Assembly: GCF_017996735.1 (NCBI RefSeq)
Contig: NZ_JAGOGJ010000002.1
Span: forward strand, 144,022 to 208,021
Direction: 5' to 3'
DNA from: Niveispirillum sp.
GTDB lineage: Bacteria > Pseudomonadota > Alphaproteobacteria > Azospirillales > Azospirillaceae
DNA: 64,000 nucleotides
In this document: positions 26,687 to 35,493 of the stretch, one piece after another
Numbering within the stretch: position 1 is the first letter of the stretch
Layout of the letters: the number at the start of each line of letters is the position of its first letter
The notes under the pieces: model-generated
What the model was told of the DNA's origin: nothing
The model's database searches: none
What the model saw: only the letters and a program-made list of their open reading frames with translations
Made by a program: the position numbers and the translations under genes

Positions 26687-26835
26687 CAATCTTCCTTGAT
26701 CGTGACCGATCCAGGAAGATTGCGTGTTCCTCAGACGCCGGGCGCCGCCATCCGGCGGCTTGGCTTACGGCACCACGCGGTGCCGGGCCGGCCGTCGCCG
26801 GCCTGCAATCCACCGAAGGTCACTTCGGTGGATTG
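26687..26835. repeat. Composite palindromic repeat element (copy 1; partial copy at 57450)
   Basis: CAATCTTCCT (26687-26696) pairs with AGGAAGATTG (26713-26722). From 26736 comes a ~30-bp block (CGCCGGGCGCCGCCATCCG...) nearly identical to 57450-57478. The end is a perfect 13-bp hairpin, CAATCCACCGAAG (26806-26818) and CTTCGGTGGATTG (26823-26835). Ends of the type TTGGTAT occur in both copies. Confidence 0.7.
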
Positions 26836-26972
26836 GTATGAGCCTTGTTTTGGCAGACGCCGCTCTGCCCGGGGGCCCCCGGCTTTCGCGGGGGTGACGG
26901 GAAAAGCGTGGAGCGCCCCCACCCCCTTGATCTTCCTTCCGCTTGATGTTTTGCCCCCGAACCATCGGCGGG

Positions 26973-26986
26973 TTGATGCATGTCAA
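26973..26986 (+). promoter_or_regulatory. FixK/FNR-type box upstream of ccoN
   Basis: TTGATGCATGTCAA matches the FixK/FNR consensus TTGAT-N4-GTCAA/ATCAA at every defined position. It is centred about 104 bp before the ccoN ATG. Low-oxygen activation of the cbb3 operon through this site is the expected function. Confidence 0.8.
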
Positions 26987-27083
26987 TGCGCATCCCCCCG
27001 GCATGGCTCATGAAGGCAGGGTCGGGGATCGGGCATGGGTCCGGTCCTGTCCTGAGAGTTTCCGCCGACACCGGGGGTTTGTC

Positions 27084-28565
27084 ATGGGTGTAGCAATCGC
27101 CGACGGGGCGTATGGGGGAACGGCCAAAGCCGTACCCGTCGAGGCGTATCACGAGGACGTTGTCCGCGCCTTCGTCGTCGCCGCCATGTTCTGGGGCATC
27201 GCGGCCTTTGCCGCGGGTGTCTATATCGCTTTCCAGCTTGCCTTTCCCGATCTGAACCTGGGGCTGGAATGGACGACCTTCGGGCGGCTGCGCCCGCTGC
27301 ACACGTCCGCCGCCATCTTCGCCTTTGGCGGTTCCGCGCTGATCGGGTCCTCGCTGTACGTGGTGCAGCGCACCTGTCGCGCGCCGCTGTTCGGCGGGCG
27401 TGAATGGGGCTGGTTCATCTTCTTCGGCTATCAGCTTTTCATTGTCATGGCCGCCACCGGCTATCTGCTGGGCATCACCCAGGGCAAGGAATATGCCGAG
27501 CCGGAATGGTATGTCGACCTGTGGCTGACCATCGTCTGGGTCGTCTATCTGGTCGTGTTCGTCGGCACCATCATGAAGCGCCGCGAGCCGCACATCTATG
27601 TGGCCAACTGGTTCTATCTGGCCTTCATCCTGACCATCGCCGTGCTGCACATCGTGAACAACACGGCCCTGCCGGTCAGCCTGACGGGCACCAAGTCCTA
27701 TGTGGCCTGGGCCGGCGTGCAGGACGCGATGATCCAGTGGTGGTACGGCCATAACGCGGTCGGCTTCTTCCTGACGGCCGGCTTCCTGGGCATGATGTAC
27801 TATTTCATCCCCAAGGCGGCGGGTCGCCCGGTCTACAGCTACCGTCTGTCGATCATCCATTTCTGGGCGCTGATCTTCCTCTATATCTGGGCCGGTCCGC
27901 ACCATCTGCACTATACGGCGCTGCCCGACTGGACGCAGACGCTGGGCATGGTGTTCTCGGTCATCCTCTGGATGCCAAGCTGGGGCGGCATGATCAACGG
28001 CATCATGACCCTGTCGGGTGCCTGGGACAAGCTGCGCACCGATCCGTCCTTGCGCTTCTCGGTCACTGCCGTCGGCTTCTATGGCATGAGCACGTTCGAA
28101 GGCCCGGTCATGTCGGTGAAGGCGGTCAACGGCCTGTCGCACTATACGGACTGGACCATCGGCCATGTGCATTCCGGTGCCCTGGGCTGGGTCGCCTTCA
28201 TCTGCTTCGGCATGATCTATTATCTGGTGCCGGTCCTGTGGAAGAAGCAGCGGCTCTATTCCGCCCGTTTGGTGGAATGGCACTTCTGGACCGCGACCGT
28301 CGGCATCGTCTTCTACATCACCGCCATGTGGGTCAGCGGCATCATGCAGGGCCTGATGTGGCGTGCCTATGACGAATACGGGTTCCTCCAGTATTCGTTC
28401 GTCGAGACGGTGCAGGCCATGCATCCCTACTACATCATCCGTGGCATCGGCGGTCTGCTGTTCCTGACCGGCGCCATCCTGATGGTCATCAACCTGATCC
28501 GCACCGTGCGCAGCGCCCCGGCCCTTGAGCCGGTGACGCAGGCCGCGGCCGTGGCGGCCGAATAA
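27084..28565 (+). CDS. ccoN: cbb3-type cytochrome c oxidase subunit I
   Basis: I start at ATG 27084 (493 residues). The frame is open to 26943, but that extension covers the FixK box. The 12-helix catalytic subunit carries the haem- and copper-ligand histidines: [15 protein letters not shown] (low-spin haem b), [10 protein letters not shown] (CuB His), [13 protein letters not shown] (CuB His pair) and [11 protein letters not shown] (two haem-ligating His). It reduces oxygen to water at high affinity in the inner membrane and pumps protons. It is first in the ccoNOQP operon, with ccoO 13 bp downstream. The FixK box points to microaerobic induction. Confidence 0.97.
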   Translation: MGVAIADGAYGGTAKAVPVEAYHEDVVRAFVVAAMFWGIAAFAAGVYIAFQLAFPDLNLGLEWTTFGRLRPLHTSAAIFAFGGSALIGSSLYVVQRTCRAPLFGGREWGWFIFFGYQLFIVMAATGYLLGITQGKEYAEPEWYVDLWLTIVWVVYLVVFVGTIMKRREPHIYVANWFYLAFILTIAVLHIVNNTALPVSLTGTKSYVAWAGVQDAMIQWWYGHNAVGFFLTAGFLGMMYYFIPKAAGRPVYSYRLSIIHFWALIFLYIWAGPHHLHYTALPDWTQTLGMVFSVILWMPSWGGMINGIMTLSGAWDKLRTDPSLRFSVTAVGFYGMSTFEGPVMSVKAVNGLSHYTDWTIGHVHSGALGWVAFICFGMIYYLVPVLWKKQRLYSARLVEWHFWTATVGIVFYITAMWVSGIMQGLMWRAYDEYGFLQYSFVETVQAMHPYYIIRGIGGLLFLTGAILMVINLIRTVRSAPALEPVTQAAAVAAE

Positions 28566-28578
28566 GGAGGGCGCCACC

Positions 28579-29307
28579 ATGAAGTTCTCCCACGCGATCA
28601 TCGAAAAGAACGTCATCCTGATGGCGGTGCTGACCCTGATCACCATCTCCATCGGTGGTCTGGTGCAGATCGTGCCGCTGTTCACGGTGGAAACCACCAT
28701 CGAACGGGTCGACGGCATCCGCCCCTACAGCCCGCTGGAACTGGCCGGCCGCAACATCTATGTCCGTGAAGGCTGCTATCTCTGCCACAGCCAGCAGATC
28801 CGCACCTTCAAGGACGAGGTCGAGCGCTATGGCCATTACAGCCTGGCGGCCGAGAGCATGTATGACCATCCGTTCCAGTGGGGGTCGAAGCGTACCGGCC
28901 CCGATCTGGCCCGCGTTGGTGGCAAATATTCCAACGACTGGCATGTGGCGCATCTGAACAATCCGCGCGCCCTGGTGCCGGAATCGATCATGCCCACCTA
29001 TGCCTTCCTGAACCGGCCGCTGAATTTCGACGATGCGGCGGAGCATCTGAAGACGCTGCGCACCCTTGGTGTTCCGTATTCCGAGGATGACATCGCCAAT
29101 GCCGCCAAGGACCTGAAGGTCCAGGCGGGCGCCCTGCCCGACGAGGATACGACGGCCCTGCTGGCCCGCTATCCCAAGGCGCATCTGGGCGATTTCGACG
29201 GCAAGCCGGAACAGGTGACGGAGATGGACGCGCTGGTCGCGTACCTCCAGATGCTGGGCACGCTGGTCGATTTCACCAAGATCAATCCCGAAGACCTGAA
29301 GCAGTGA
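28579..29307 (+). CDS. ccoO: cbb3-type cytochrome c oxidase subunit II (mono-haem cytochrome c)
   Basis: The 242-residue protein has one N-terminal membrane anchor (about residues 10-32) and a periplasmic domain with the haem c motif CYLCH (Cys66-His70). The axial Met is probably in ESIMPTYAF. It passes electrons from CcoP to the CcoN active site. An AAGGAGG ribosome binding site lies upstream, 13 bp after ccoN. Length and motifs are normal for the family. Confidence 0.97.
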   Translation: MKFSHAIIEKNVILMAVLTLITISIGGLVQIVPLFTVETTIERVDGIRPYSPLELAGRNIYVREGCYLCHSQQIRTFKDEVERYGHYSLAAESMYDHPFQWGSKRTGPDLARVGGKYSNDWHVAHLNNPRALVPESIMPTYAFLNRPLNFDDAAEHLKTLRTLGVPYSEDDIANAAKDLKVQAGALPDEDTTALLARYPKAHLGDFDGKPEQVTEMDALVAYLQMLGTLVDFTKINPEDLKQ

Positions 29308-29317
29308 GGGGGATGCC

Positions 29318-29485
29318 ATGCATGAACTTCTCCCCCTTCTGAAACAGCTCTGGCTGGTCTGGTTCCTGGTGCTGTTCCTCGGGATCGTGTTCTGGGCCTT
29401 CCGGCCCAGCGCCAAGCGCCGGTTCGAGGCCGACGCCATGATCCCGCTGAACGACGACCCCAGCCCCGCCCGAAACAACAGGTGA
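29318..29485 (+). CDS. ccoQ: cbb3-type cytochrome c oxidase small subunit IV
   Basis: This 55-residue gene sits between ccoO and ccoP. The ATG at 29318 gives MHELLPLLKQLWLVWFLVLF, a single transmembrane helix, then FRPSAKRRFEADAMIPLNDD, the usual CcoQ tail after the helix. The stop TGA is at 29483-29485, four bases before the ccoP start. CcoQ stabilises the oxidase, particularly its interaction with CcoP. Position and the post-helix motif make the call secure despite the short length. Confidence 0.92.
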   Translation: MHELLPLLKQLWLVWFLVLFLGIVFWAFRPSAKRRFEADAMIPLNDDPSPARNNR

Positions 29486-29489
29486 TCCC

Positions 29490-30359
29490 ATGCCGACGAA
29501 GATCGAAAAGGACGCCACCACGGGCACGGAAACCACGGGCCATGAGTGGGACGGCATCAAGGAACTGAACACACCGCTGCCGAAATGGTGGCTGTATACC
29601 TTCTATGCCTGCATCGTCTGGGGCGTGATCTATACGATCGTGTTCCCGTCCTGGCCGACGCTGTCCAGCCATTTCGGCGGCACGTCGGGCTGGACCCGGC
29701 GTGGCGAGGTGGCGGAAGCCCTGGCGGCCCAGAAGGAAGGCCAGGCCGAGATCCGTGAAAAGATCGTGGCCATGGATATTGACAGTATCCGCAAGGACCC
29801 GGCCCTGATGGGCTATGTCCAGGCGGCGGGCCGCGTGGCCTTTGCCGACAATTGCGCGGGCTGTCACGGTGCCGGCGGTGCCGGTGCCGTGGGCTTCCCC
29901 ACGCTGGCCGATGATGACTGGATCTGGGGCGGCAAGCCGGACCAGATCTTGGCAACCATCACCTATGGCATCCGCAACACCAACGAGAACAGCCGCGTGT
30001 CGGACATGCCGCGCTTCGGCGCCGACGGGCTGCTGACCAAGGAACAGATCGGCGACGTGGCCGATTATGTCCTCTCGCTGTCGGGTACGCAGGGTAATGC
30101 GGCGGCGGTGGAACGCGGGGCGACCGTGTTTGCCGAGAACTGCGCCGCCTGCCATGGCGAAAAGGGCGAAGGCATCCAGGATATGGGTGCCCCCCGCCTG
30201 TCGGATGGCATCTGGCTTTATGGCGGCGACCGCAAGACGGTGGTGGAGACCATCACCTATGCCCGCCGCGGCAACATGCCGGCCTGGATCGAACGCCTGG
30301 ACCCGGCGACGGTCAAGGTGCTGGCGACCTATGTTCACGCTCTTGGTGGCGGGCAGTAA
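29490..30359 (+). CDS. ccoP: cbb3-type cytochrome c oxidase subunit III (di-haem cytochrome c)
   Basis: The 289-residue protein has the typical N-terminal sequence GIKELNTPLPKWW and one membrane helix (about residues 33-53). Two cytochrome c domains follow, with CAGCH (Cys122) and CAACH (Cys218). Axial Met candidates are in SDMPRFG and GNMPAWI. It receives electrons from soluble or bc1-linked cytochrome c. It is the last gene of ccoNOQP and is followed by a strong terminator. Confidence 0.97.
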   Translation: MPTKIEKDATTGTETTGHEWDGIKELNTPLPKWWLYTFYACIVWGVIYTIVFPSWPTLSSHFGGTSGWTRRGEVAEALAAQKEGQAEIREKIVAMDIDSIRKDPALMGYVQAAGRVAFADNCAGCHGAGGAGAVGFPTLADDDWIWGGKPDQILATITYGIRNTNENSRVSDMPRFGADGLLTKEQIGDVADYVLSLSGTQGNAAAVERGATVFAENCAACHGEKGEGIQDMGAPRLSDGIWLYGGDRKTVVETITYARRGNMPAWIERLDPATVKVLATYVHALGGGQ

Positions 30360-30391
30360 CCCCCCGAACCTCCTAGCCCCCACCCAACTTG

Positions 30392-30429
30392 CACCCCGCC
30401 GGAGAGAGACCGGCGGGGTGTTTTGTTTT
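30392..30429 (+). terminator. Rho-independent terminator after ccoP
   Basis: An 11-bp perfect GC-rich stem CACCCCGCCGG / CCGGCGGGGTG with a 7-nt loop is followed by TTTTGTTTT. It separates ccoNOQP from ccoGHIS. Confidence 0.92.
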
Positions 30430-30509
30430 GGGGGATCGGCGCTGGCCTTCTATGGAATGTCTTACCCCCCTGCGACCAAACATCCCCCCGCCAATCATTC
30501 CCCCGTCAT

Positions 30510-30523
30510 TTGATTTATCGCAA
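30510..30523 (+). promoter_or_regulatory. Degenerate FixK/FNR-like box upstream of ccoG
   Basis: TTGATTTATCGCAA keeps the first half-site TTGAT and the final CAA, but two positions of the second half differ. It is centred about 92 bp before ccoG, similar to the ccoN site. Confidence 0.4.
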
Positions 30524-30608
30524 CGCGCGCCGGTTGGGAGCGGCCTAGGGTACGGTCAGGGTGGGTTGGCCACCGAACTGTTCATGACCGTTCCCAAGGG
30601 GTGCCCCG

Positions 30609-32156
30609 ATGTCCGGGCAGGAGACATTGCTGGAGAAAGCCGCTGCCGCCGATGCGGCGCAGGCGGCGTTCGAGACGGTGAAGGCGCGCAAGCCGGCCAT
30701 GGTGCCGAAGGCGGCCGATGTGCCGCCGCCCTCGCTCTATGCCGCGCGCGTCAAGGTGCAGCCCAAGTCGGTGACGGGCAAGTACCGCACCATCAAATGG
30801 GCGGTGCTGATCTTCTGCCTGACACTTTATTATCTGGCGCCGTGGATCCGCTGGGACCGGGGGCCGGATGCGCCGTCCCAGGCCCTGCTGATCGATATCG
30901 GGGCGCCGCGCGCCTACCTGTTCGGGATCGAGATCTGGCCGCAGGAGGTCTATTTCATCACGGGCCTGCTGGTGCTGGGGTCGCTGGGTCTGTTCCTGGT
31001 CACGGCCCTGTTCGGGCGGCTCTGGTGCGGGTACGCCTGTCCGCAGACGGTGTGGACTGACCTGTTCATGCTGGTCGAGCGCTGGATCGAGGGTGACCGG
31101 GGCGCGCGCATGCGCCTGGACAAGGCGCCGATGAGTGCCGAGAAGGTCGTGAAGCGCACGGCCAAGCATGGGGCCTGGCTGGTGATCTCGCTCGCCACGG
31201 GCGGCGCCTGGGCGCTGTATTTCAACGACGCGCCGACCTTTGTGGTCGAGTTCTTCACGGGTCAGGCCAGCCTGGTCCAGTATTTCTTCGTGGGCCTGTT
31301 CACCACCACCACCTATGTCCTTGCCGGCTGGGCGCGTGAGCAGGTCTGCACCTATATGTGCCCCTGGCCACGTTTCCAGGCCGCCATGCTGGACGACCAG
31401 TCGATGGTGGTGACCTATGAGCGCTGGCGCGGGGAGAAGCGCGGGCCGCACAAGGCGGGCACAAGCTGGGACGGACGCGGTGACTGTATCGATTGCGGCC
31501 AGTGCGTGGCCGTCTGCCCCACGGGCATCGATATCCGCGACGGGTTGCAGCTTGAATGTATCGGCTGCGGCTTGTGCATCGACAGTTGCAACCAGATCAT
31601 GGACAAGGTGGGCCGCCCCCGCGAACTGATCACCTTCGACACCGAAGCGCGGCAGCAGGCGCGCGCCAAGGGTGGCCGCGCCAAATGGAAGATCGTGCGC
31701 CCGCGCACCATCATCTATGCCGGGCTGCTGGTCCTGGTCAGTGCCGTGATGCTGGCCGCCCTGTTGATGCGGACCACCGTTGAAGTGAATGTCCTGCGTG
31801 ACCGGGCACCGCTGTTCGTGACACTGTCTGATGGCGGGGTGCGCAACGGCTATACGCTGAAGGTCCTGAACAAGCGGCGGGAGGAGGTGGATTTCCTGCT
31901 GACACTGAAGGGCCTGCCGCAGGGCCACCTGCTGGTCCAGGATGTGGGCGAGGCGGGGGACGGCCAGTCGGTCATCCTGCACGCCAAGCCCGACAAGGTC
32001 GCCACCTTCCGCGTCTTCGTCACGGCCCCGCCGGACAAGGGTCGCGACGAGCGGGTGGATATCGAATTCGTGCTGACCAACCCGGTGCGCGGGGAGGGCG
32101 ACGCCTATGACGCGGTGTTCGTCGGTCCCCATATCGCCGGCCGCGCAAGGGAGTGA
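30609..32156 (+). CDS. ccoG: cbb3 oxidase assembly protein, membrane copper reductase-type ferredoxin
   Basis: The 515-residue protein has five or six membrane helices. The membrane cysteine motifs WCGYACPQTVW and CTYMCPWPRFQ are both present. Two 4Fe-4S clusters of ferredoxin type follow: CIDCGQCVAVCPTGID and CIGCGLCIDSCN. The C-terminal region after the last helix is an Ig-like periplasmic domain. CcoG reduces copper for delivery to the CuB site during cbb3 assembly (family knowledge). It begins its own transcription unit after the ccoP terminator and leads ccoHIS. Confidence 0.95.
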   Translation: MSGQETLLEKAAAADAAQAAFETVKARKPAMVPKAADVPPPSLYAARVKVQPKSVTGKYRTIKWAVLIFCLTLYYLAPWIRWDRGPDAPSQALLIDIGAPRAYLFGIEIWPQEVYFITGLLVLGSLGLFLVTALFGRLWCGYACPQTVWTDLFMLVERWIEGDRGARMRLDKAPMSAEKVVKRTAKHGAWLVISLATGGAWALYFNDAPTFVVEFFTGQASLVQYFFVGLFTTTTYVLAGWAREQVCTYMCPWPRFQAAMLDDQSMVVTYERWRGEKRGPHKAGTSWDGRGDCIDCGQCVAVCPTGIDIRDGLQLECIGCGLCIDSCNQIMDKVGRPRELITFDTEARQQARAKGGRAKWKIVRPRTIIYAGLLVLVSAVMLAALLMRTTVEVNVLRDRAPLFVTLSDGGVRNGYTLKVLNKRREEVDFLLTLKGLPQGHLLVQDVGEAGDGQSVILHAKPDKVATFRVFVTAPPDKGRDERVDIEFVLTNPVRGEGDAYDAVFVGPHIAGRARE

Positions 32157-32159
32157 GAC

Positions 32160-32639
32160 ATGGTCATGACCATTGAACAGCCGCGCAAGAGCAACTGGAT
32201 TCCCTGGGTCTTCGTGGGCGCCATGCTGATCGTCATCGCCGTCAACGCCGTGATGGTGACCTATGCCATCAATTCCTATTCGGGACTGGCGGTCGACAAG
32301 CCTTATGAACGCGGCGTGCATTACAATGACGTGCTGGCGGCCCAGAAGGGGCAGGACGCCCTGGGCTGGCGCGTGTCGGTCAATGTGGAGGCAGGGCAGC
32401 TTGTCATGCGCGTCCAGGACCGGGATGGCCAGCCGCTGAACCATATCGGCATCACGGGCCGCCTGGAACGGCCGGTCAGCAATGACGCGCCGCTGCCGCT
32501 GGGCATCACGGCCGTGGGCGACGGCCAGTATGTGGCCCGGCTGAACACGCCGCATCCCGGCCAGTGGGATGTGAAGGCGGCCCTGCGCCATGGCGACGAC
32601 CAATATCTGCTGGTTCAGCGGATCATGGTGCCGAAATGA
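32160..32639 (+). CDS. ccoH: cbb3 oxidase assembly protein, FixH family
   Basis: The 159-residue protein has one N-terminal membrane helix (about residues 12-36), followed by a periplasmic beta-sandwich with GLAVDKPYERGVHYND, the classic FixH signature. It starts three bases after ccoG with GGGAG upstream. CcoH is needed for assembly or stability of the cbb3 complex. Its stop overlaps the ccoI start (ATGA). Confidence 0.93.
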   Translation: MVMTIEQPRKSNWIPWVFVGAMLIVIAVNAVMVTYAINSYSGLAVDKPYERGVHYNDVLAAQKGQDALGWRVSVNVEAGQLVMRVQDRDGQPLNHIGITGRLERPVSNDAPLPLGITAVGDGQYVARLNTPHPGQWDVKAALRHGDDQYLLVQRIMVPK

Positions 32640-35032
32640 CATCCGTCAAGGCCGGTGCCGCCAGGATCGTGACCGATCACGGTTCATCCGTGGGATGTGC
32701 CCATTGCGGGCAGCCCGTGGCGGCGGGGGAGCGTTTCTGTGGAACGGCCTGCGCCGAGGCCCATGCCCTGATCCATGATCTGGGCCTGGACGCCTATTAT
32801 GCCCGGCGTGATGCCGCCGCCCCCACCCCGGCGGGGGAGGAGGAGGCGCCGCTGGACCTGTCGTCGGCGGTGGAGACGCTGCCCGACGGGTCGCATTGTT
32901 TGCGGCTGGTGGTGGATGGGGTGACCTGCGGGGCCTGTGTCTGGCTGATTGAAAGTGCCTTGCGCCGCGAGGCGGGTGTGACGGCGGCGCGGGTGAACCT
33001 GACGACGCGGCGCCTGTCGGTGACCTGGGCCGGCGGTGCGGAGGGCATGGCGGAAAGGCTGGCCGGCATCGTGCGCCGCCTGGGCTATCGCCCCGCCGTG
33101 GCGGGCATGGACGGGGCCGATGATCCGCAGAAACAGGCGGAAAAGGAACTGGTCCGCGCCATGGCGGTGGCCGGATTCGGCATGATGAACATCATGCTGC
33201 TGTCCGTTTCCGTCTGGTCCGGCCATGCCGGCAGCATGGGTGAGGCCACGCGCACCCTGATGCACTGGCTGTCGGCCCTGATCGCCATCCCCATCGTGGC
33301 CTATGCGGGAAGGCCCTTCTTCCGGTCGGCCATCAATGCCCTGAAGGCCGGGCGCACCAATATGGATGTGCCCATCTCCCTGGGTGTGACGCTGGCCACC
33401 AGCGTCAGCCTGTGGGAGACGGCGCGGCATGGGGAACATGCCTATTTCGACGGCGCCGTCATGCTGCTGTTCTTCCTGCTGGTCGGGCGGTTTCTGGATG
33501 CCCGCGCGCGGGGTCGGGCACGGAGCGCGGCCGAACATCTGCTGGCCCTGGGCCGCGCGCCCGTCATGATGCTGAACGAGGCCGGGGCCGCCGTGCCCAC
33601 AGCCCCGGCGCAGGTGCCCGTCGGCGCGACGGTGCTGGTCGCGGCGGGGGAGCGGATCGGCGTGGATGGCACCGTGGCCGATGGCGTGTCGGACATCGAT
33701 ACATCGGTCGTTACGGGCGAAAGCCATCCGCAGCCCGCCCGCCCCGGCGACAGGCTGTTCGCCGGCATGGTCAACCTGTCGGCGCCGCTGCGCCTGACGG
33801 TGACGGCGCGGGGCGAGGGCACCCTGCTGGCCGAGATCGTGCGGTTGATGGAGGCGGCGGAACAGGGCCGCGCCCGGTTCGTGGCCCTGGCCGACCGGGT
33901 GGCCCGTTCCTATACGCCGGTGGTCCATACCGCCGCCCTGACCACCTTCCTGGTCTGGGTGCTGTGGGTGGGCATCGCCTGGCAGAGCGCGCTGTTCATC
34001 GCCGTCGCGGTGCTGATCATCACCTGTCCCTGCGCCCTGGCGCTGGCCGTGCCGGCGGTGCAGGTGGTGGCCACGGGCCGGCTGATGCGCGGCGGCATCC
34101 TGCTGAAATCCGCCACCGCGCTGGAACGGCTGGCCAAGGTCGATACGATCGTGTTCGACAAGACGGGCACGCTGACGCTGGGCCGGCCGGACCTGCTGCC
34201 CGATCCCGCCCGCGACATGGCCGATCTGAATCTGGCCGCCATGCTGGCGCGGGCCAGCCGTCACCCGCTGTCCCGCGCCATCGTCCGCGCCGCCGGCCCC
34301 GGCCCCGTGGCCGACGGGGTGCGGGAGGTGCCGGGTGCCGGCCTGGAATGGCAGGGGCCGGAGGGGCTGGTACGGCTGGGCCGCCGGGGCTTTGTCGGAC
34401 CGGTCAGCGTGCCGGGCGGCCTGATCGAAGGGCCGGAACTGTGGCTGTCCCGGCCGGGCCGGCAGCCGATCCGCTTCACCTTCGCCGATGCGCCGCGCGC
34501 CGATGCGGTGGCCGTGGTGGCCGACCTGCGGCGCAAGGGATACCGCCTGGCCCTGATTTCCGGCGACCGCGAACCGGTGGTGGCCGCCATGGCGGCCCGC
34601 CTGGGCATCGAGGACTGGCGGGCCGGTGTGGACCCGGCGGGCAAGGCGGCGGCCCTGGCGGAAATGAAGGCCAAGGGGCGGCGCGTGCTGATGGTCGGCG
34701 ACGGGCTGAACGATGCGGCGGCCCTGTCGGCGGCCGATGTCTCGGCCTCCCCCGGCAGTGCCGTGGACGTGGCGCAGAATGCGGCCGATGCCGTGTTCCA
34801 GGGTGACAGGCTGGCGCCGCTGGCCGAATTGCTGGACGTGGCGCGCAAGGCCGACCGGCTGGTGCTGCAAAATCTGGGCTTTTCGCTTTTCTACAATCTC
34901 TGCGCGGTTCCCATCGCCATGCTGGGCCATGCCACACCGCTGATCGCGGCCCTGGCCATGTCCAGTTCGTCGCTGGTGGTGCTGGCCAATGCGCTGCGCC
35001 TGTCGCGCCGGGCGCCGGAGGGACGTCGATGA
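32636..35032 (+). CDS. ccoI: Copper-exporting P1B-type ATPase for cbb3 assembly
   Basis: The ATG at 32636 overlaps ccoH (ATGA), giving 798 residues. The N terminus has a Cys-rich zinc-ribbon-like motif (CAHCGQPV...CGTAC) and a heavy-metal-associated domain with GVTCGACVW. Motifs follow in order: TGES (actuator), CPCALA in the membrane (Cys464, Cys466), DKTGTLT (phosphorylated Asp508), HPLSRAI (nucleotide binding) and GDGLNDAAAL. CcoI moves copper across the inner membrane for cofactor insertion rather than for resistance. The shuffled position within ccoGHIS supports this. Confidence 0.95.
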   Translation: MTSVKAGAARIVTDHGSSVGCAHCGQPVAAGERFCGTACAEAHALIHDLGLDAYYARRDAAAPTPAGEEEAPLDLSSAVETLPDGSHCLRLVVDGVTCGACVWLIESALRREAGVTAARVNLTTRRLSVTWAGGAEGMAERLAGIVRRLGYRPAVAGMDGADDPQKQAEKELVRAMAVAGFGMMNIMLLSVSVWSGHAGSMGEATRTLMHWLSALIAIPIVAYAGRPFFRSAINALKAGRTNMDVPISLGVTLATSVSLWETARHGEHAYFDGAVMLLFFLLVGRFLDARARGRARSAAEHLLALGRAPVMMLNEAGAAVPTAPAQVPVGATVLVAAGERIGVDGTVADGVSDIDTSVVTGESHPQPARPGDRLFAGMVNLSAPLRLTVTARGEGTLLAEIVRLMEAAEQGRARFVALADRVARSYTPVVHTAALTTFLVWVLWVGIAWQSALFIAVAVLIITCPCALALAVPAVQVVATGRLMRGGILLKSATALERLAKVDTIVFDKTGTLTLGRPDLLPDPARDMADLNLAAMLARASRHPLSRAIVRAAGPGPVADGVREVPGAGLEWQGPEGLVRLGRRGFVGPVSVPGGLIEGPELWLSRPGRQPIRFTFADAPRADAVAVVADLRRKGYRLALISGDREPVVAAMAARLGIEDWRAGVDPAGKAAALAEMKAKGRRVLMVGDGLNDAAALSAADVSASPGSAVDVAQNAADAVFQGDRLAPLAELLDVARKADRLVLQNLGFSLFYNLCAVPIAMLGHATPLIAALAMSSSSLVVLANALRLSRRAPEGRR

Positions 35033-35220
35033 CCAGCCTTCTGTTCCTGATCCCCATCGCGCTGGGCATGGGCCTGATCGGCCTGGTGGCCTTTCTCTGG
35101 TCCGTGCGCAGCGGACAGTTCGAAGACCTGGACGGGGCGGGTGCCCGCGTCCTTTTCGATGACGGGCAGCCCCTGCCGCCGCCCGCCCCCCAACCTTCCA
35201 AGGAGAAACATCGTGACTAA
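35029..35220 (+). CDS. ccoS: cbb3-type oxidase assembly protein
   Basis: The 63-residue protein starts at ATG 35029 in a 4-base overlap with ccoI. It has a single N-terminal helix and the CcoS signature FLWSVRSGQFEDLDGAG followed by RVLFDD. A Pro-rich tail ends in KEKHRD. CcoS is required for cofactor insertion into the cbb3 oxidase. A further small reading frame starts inside its last codons. Confidence 0.95.
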   Translation: MTSLLFLIPIALGMGLIGLVAFLWSVRSGQFEDLDGAGARVLFDDGQPLPPPAPQPSKEKHRD

Positions 35221-35392
35221 TATTGTTCTGCGTCTTGTCGGCATCGCCCTGGGCTTTCTGGGCCTGTTCCTGGCCGCCGGTGCAAAGGACCCGGGCATGT
35301 TCCTGGGCGGTATGCTGTTCTGCCTTTTCGGCGTGGCGCTGAACTTCTGGCTGATTGCCCAGGACTACCCGCATCACCACCAGAGCGCGTAA
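35213..35392 (+). CDS. Tiny two-helix membrane protein overlapping ccoS
   Basis: GTG 35213 lies 8 bp inside the end of ccoS, and AAGGAG is placed about 8 bases before it, so it looks translated. The 59-residue product is MTNIVLRLVGIALGFLGLFL..., two hydrophobic helices, then a His-rich end (DYPHHHQSA). I do not recognise a family. The end-of-operon position suggests a role around the oxidase or copper/haem delivery; the three His could bind metal (inference). Confidence 0.65.
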   Translation: MTNIVLRLVGIALGFLGLFLAAGAKDPGMFLGGMLFCLFGVALNFWLIAQDYPHHHQSA

Positions 35393-35399
35393 AGACAAG

Positions 35400-35422
35400 C
35401 CGGGGGCGGATGCCGCCCCCGG
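35400..35422 (+). terminator. Hairpin after the ccoGHIS operon
   Basis: CCGGGGGCGG and CCGCCCCCGG form a perfect 10-bp stem with a 3-nt loop, eight bases after the last stop. No T-run follows, so termination may be partial. Confidence 0.65.
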
Positions 35423-35493
35423 CATCCGTGCTTCAGGTCATTGCCCCTTGAAGGCCAAGTTTTTATTTACGCGGCCATTTCCCGCTTCATGCA

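Larger units (their letters stand above)
26509..27083. other. 575-bp spacer with palindromic repeats and the cco promoter region
   Basis: No credible gene is present. The left part holds a composite palindromic element (26687-26835); the right part holds the FixK-type box at 26973 and the ccoN leader. Short frames here run through the repeats and lack ribosome binding sites. Confidence 0.7.

Noticed and set aside
26551..26841. 96-residue frame in the repeat region before ccoN
   Set aside because: Runs through palindromic repeats, no ribosome binding site, no family.
26943..27083. N-terminal extension of ccoN
   Set aside because: It would place the FixK box inside coding sequence and adds residues unlike CcoN.
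32684..35425. 913-residue minus-strand frame opposite ccoI
   Set aside because: Shadow of a well-supported P-type ATPase; no recognisable motif.
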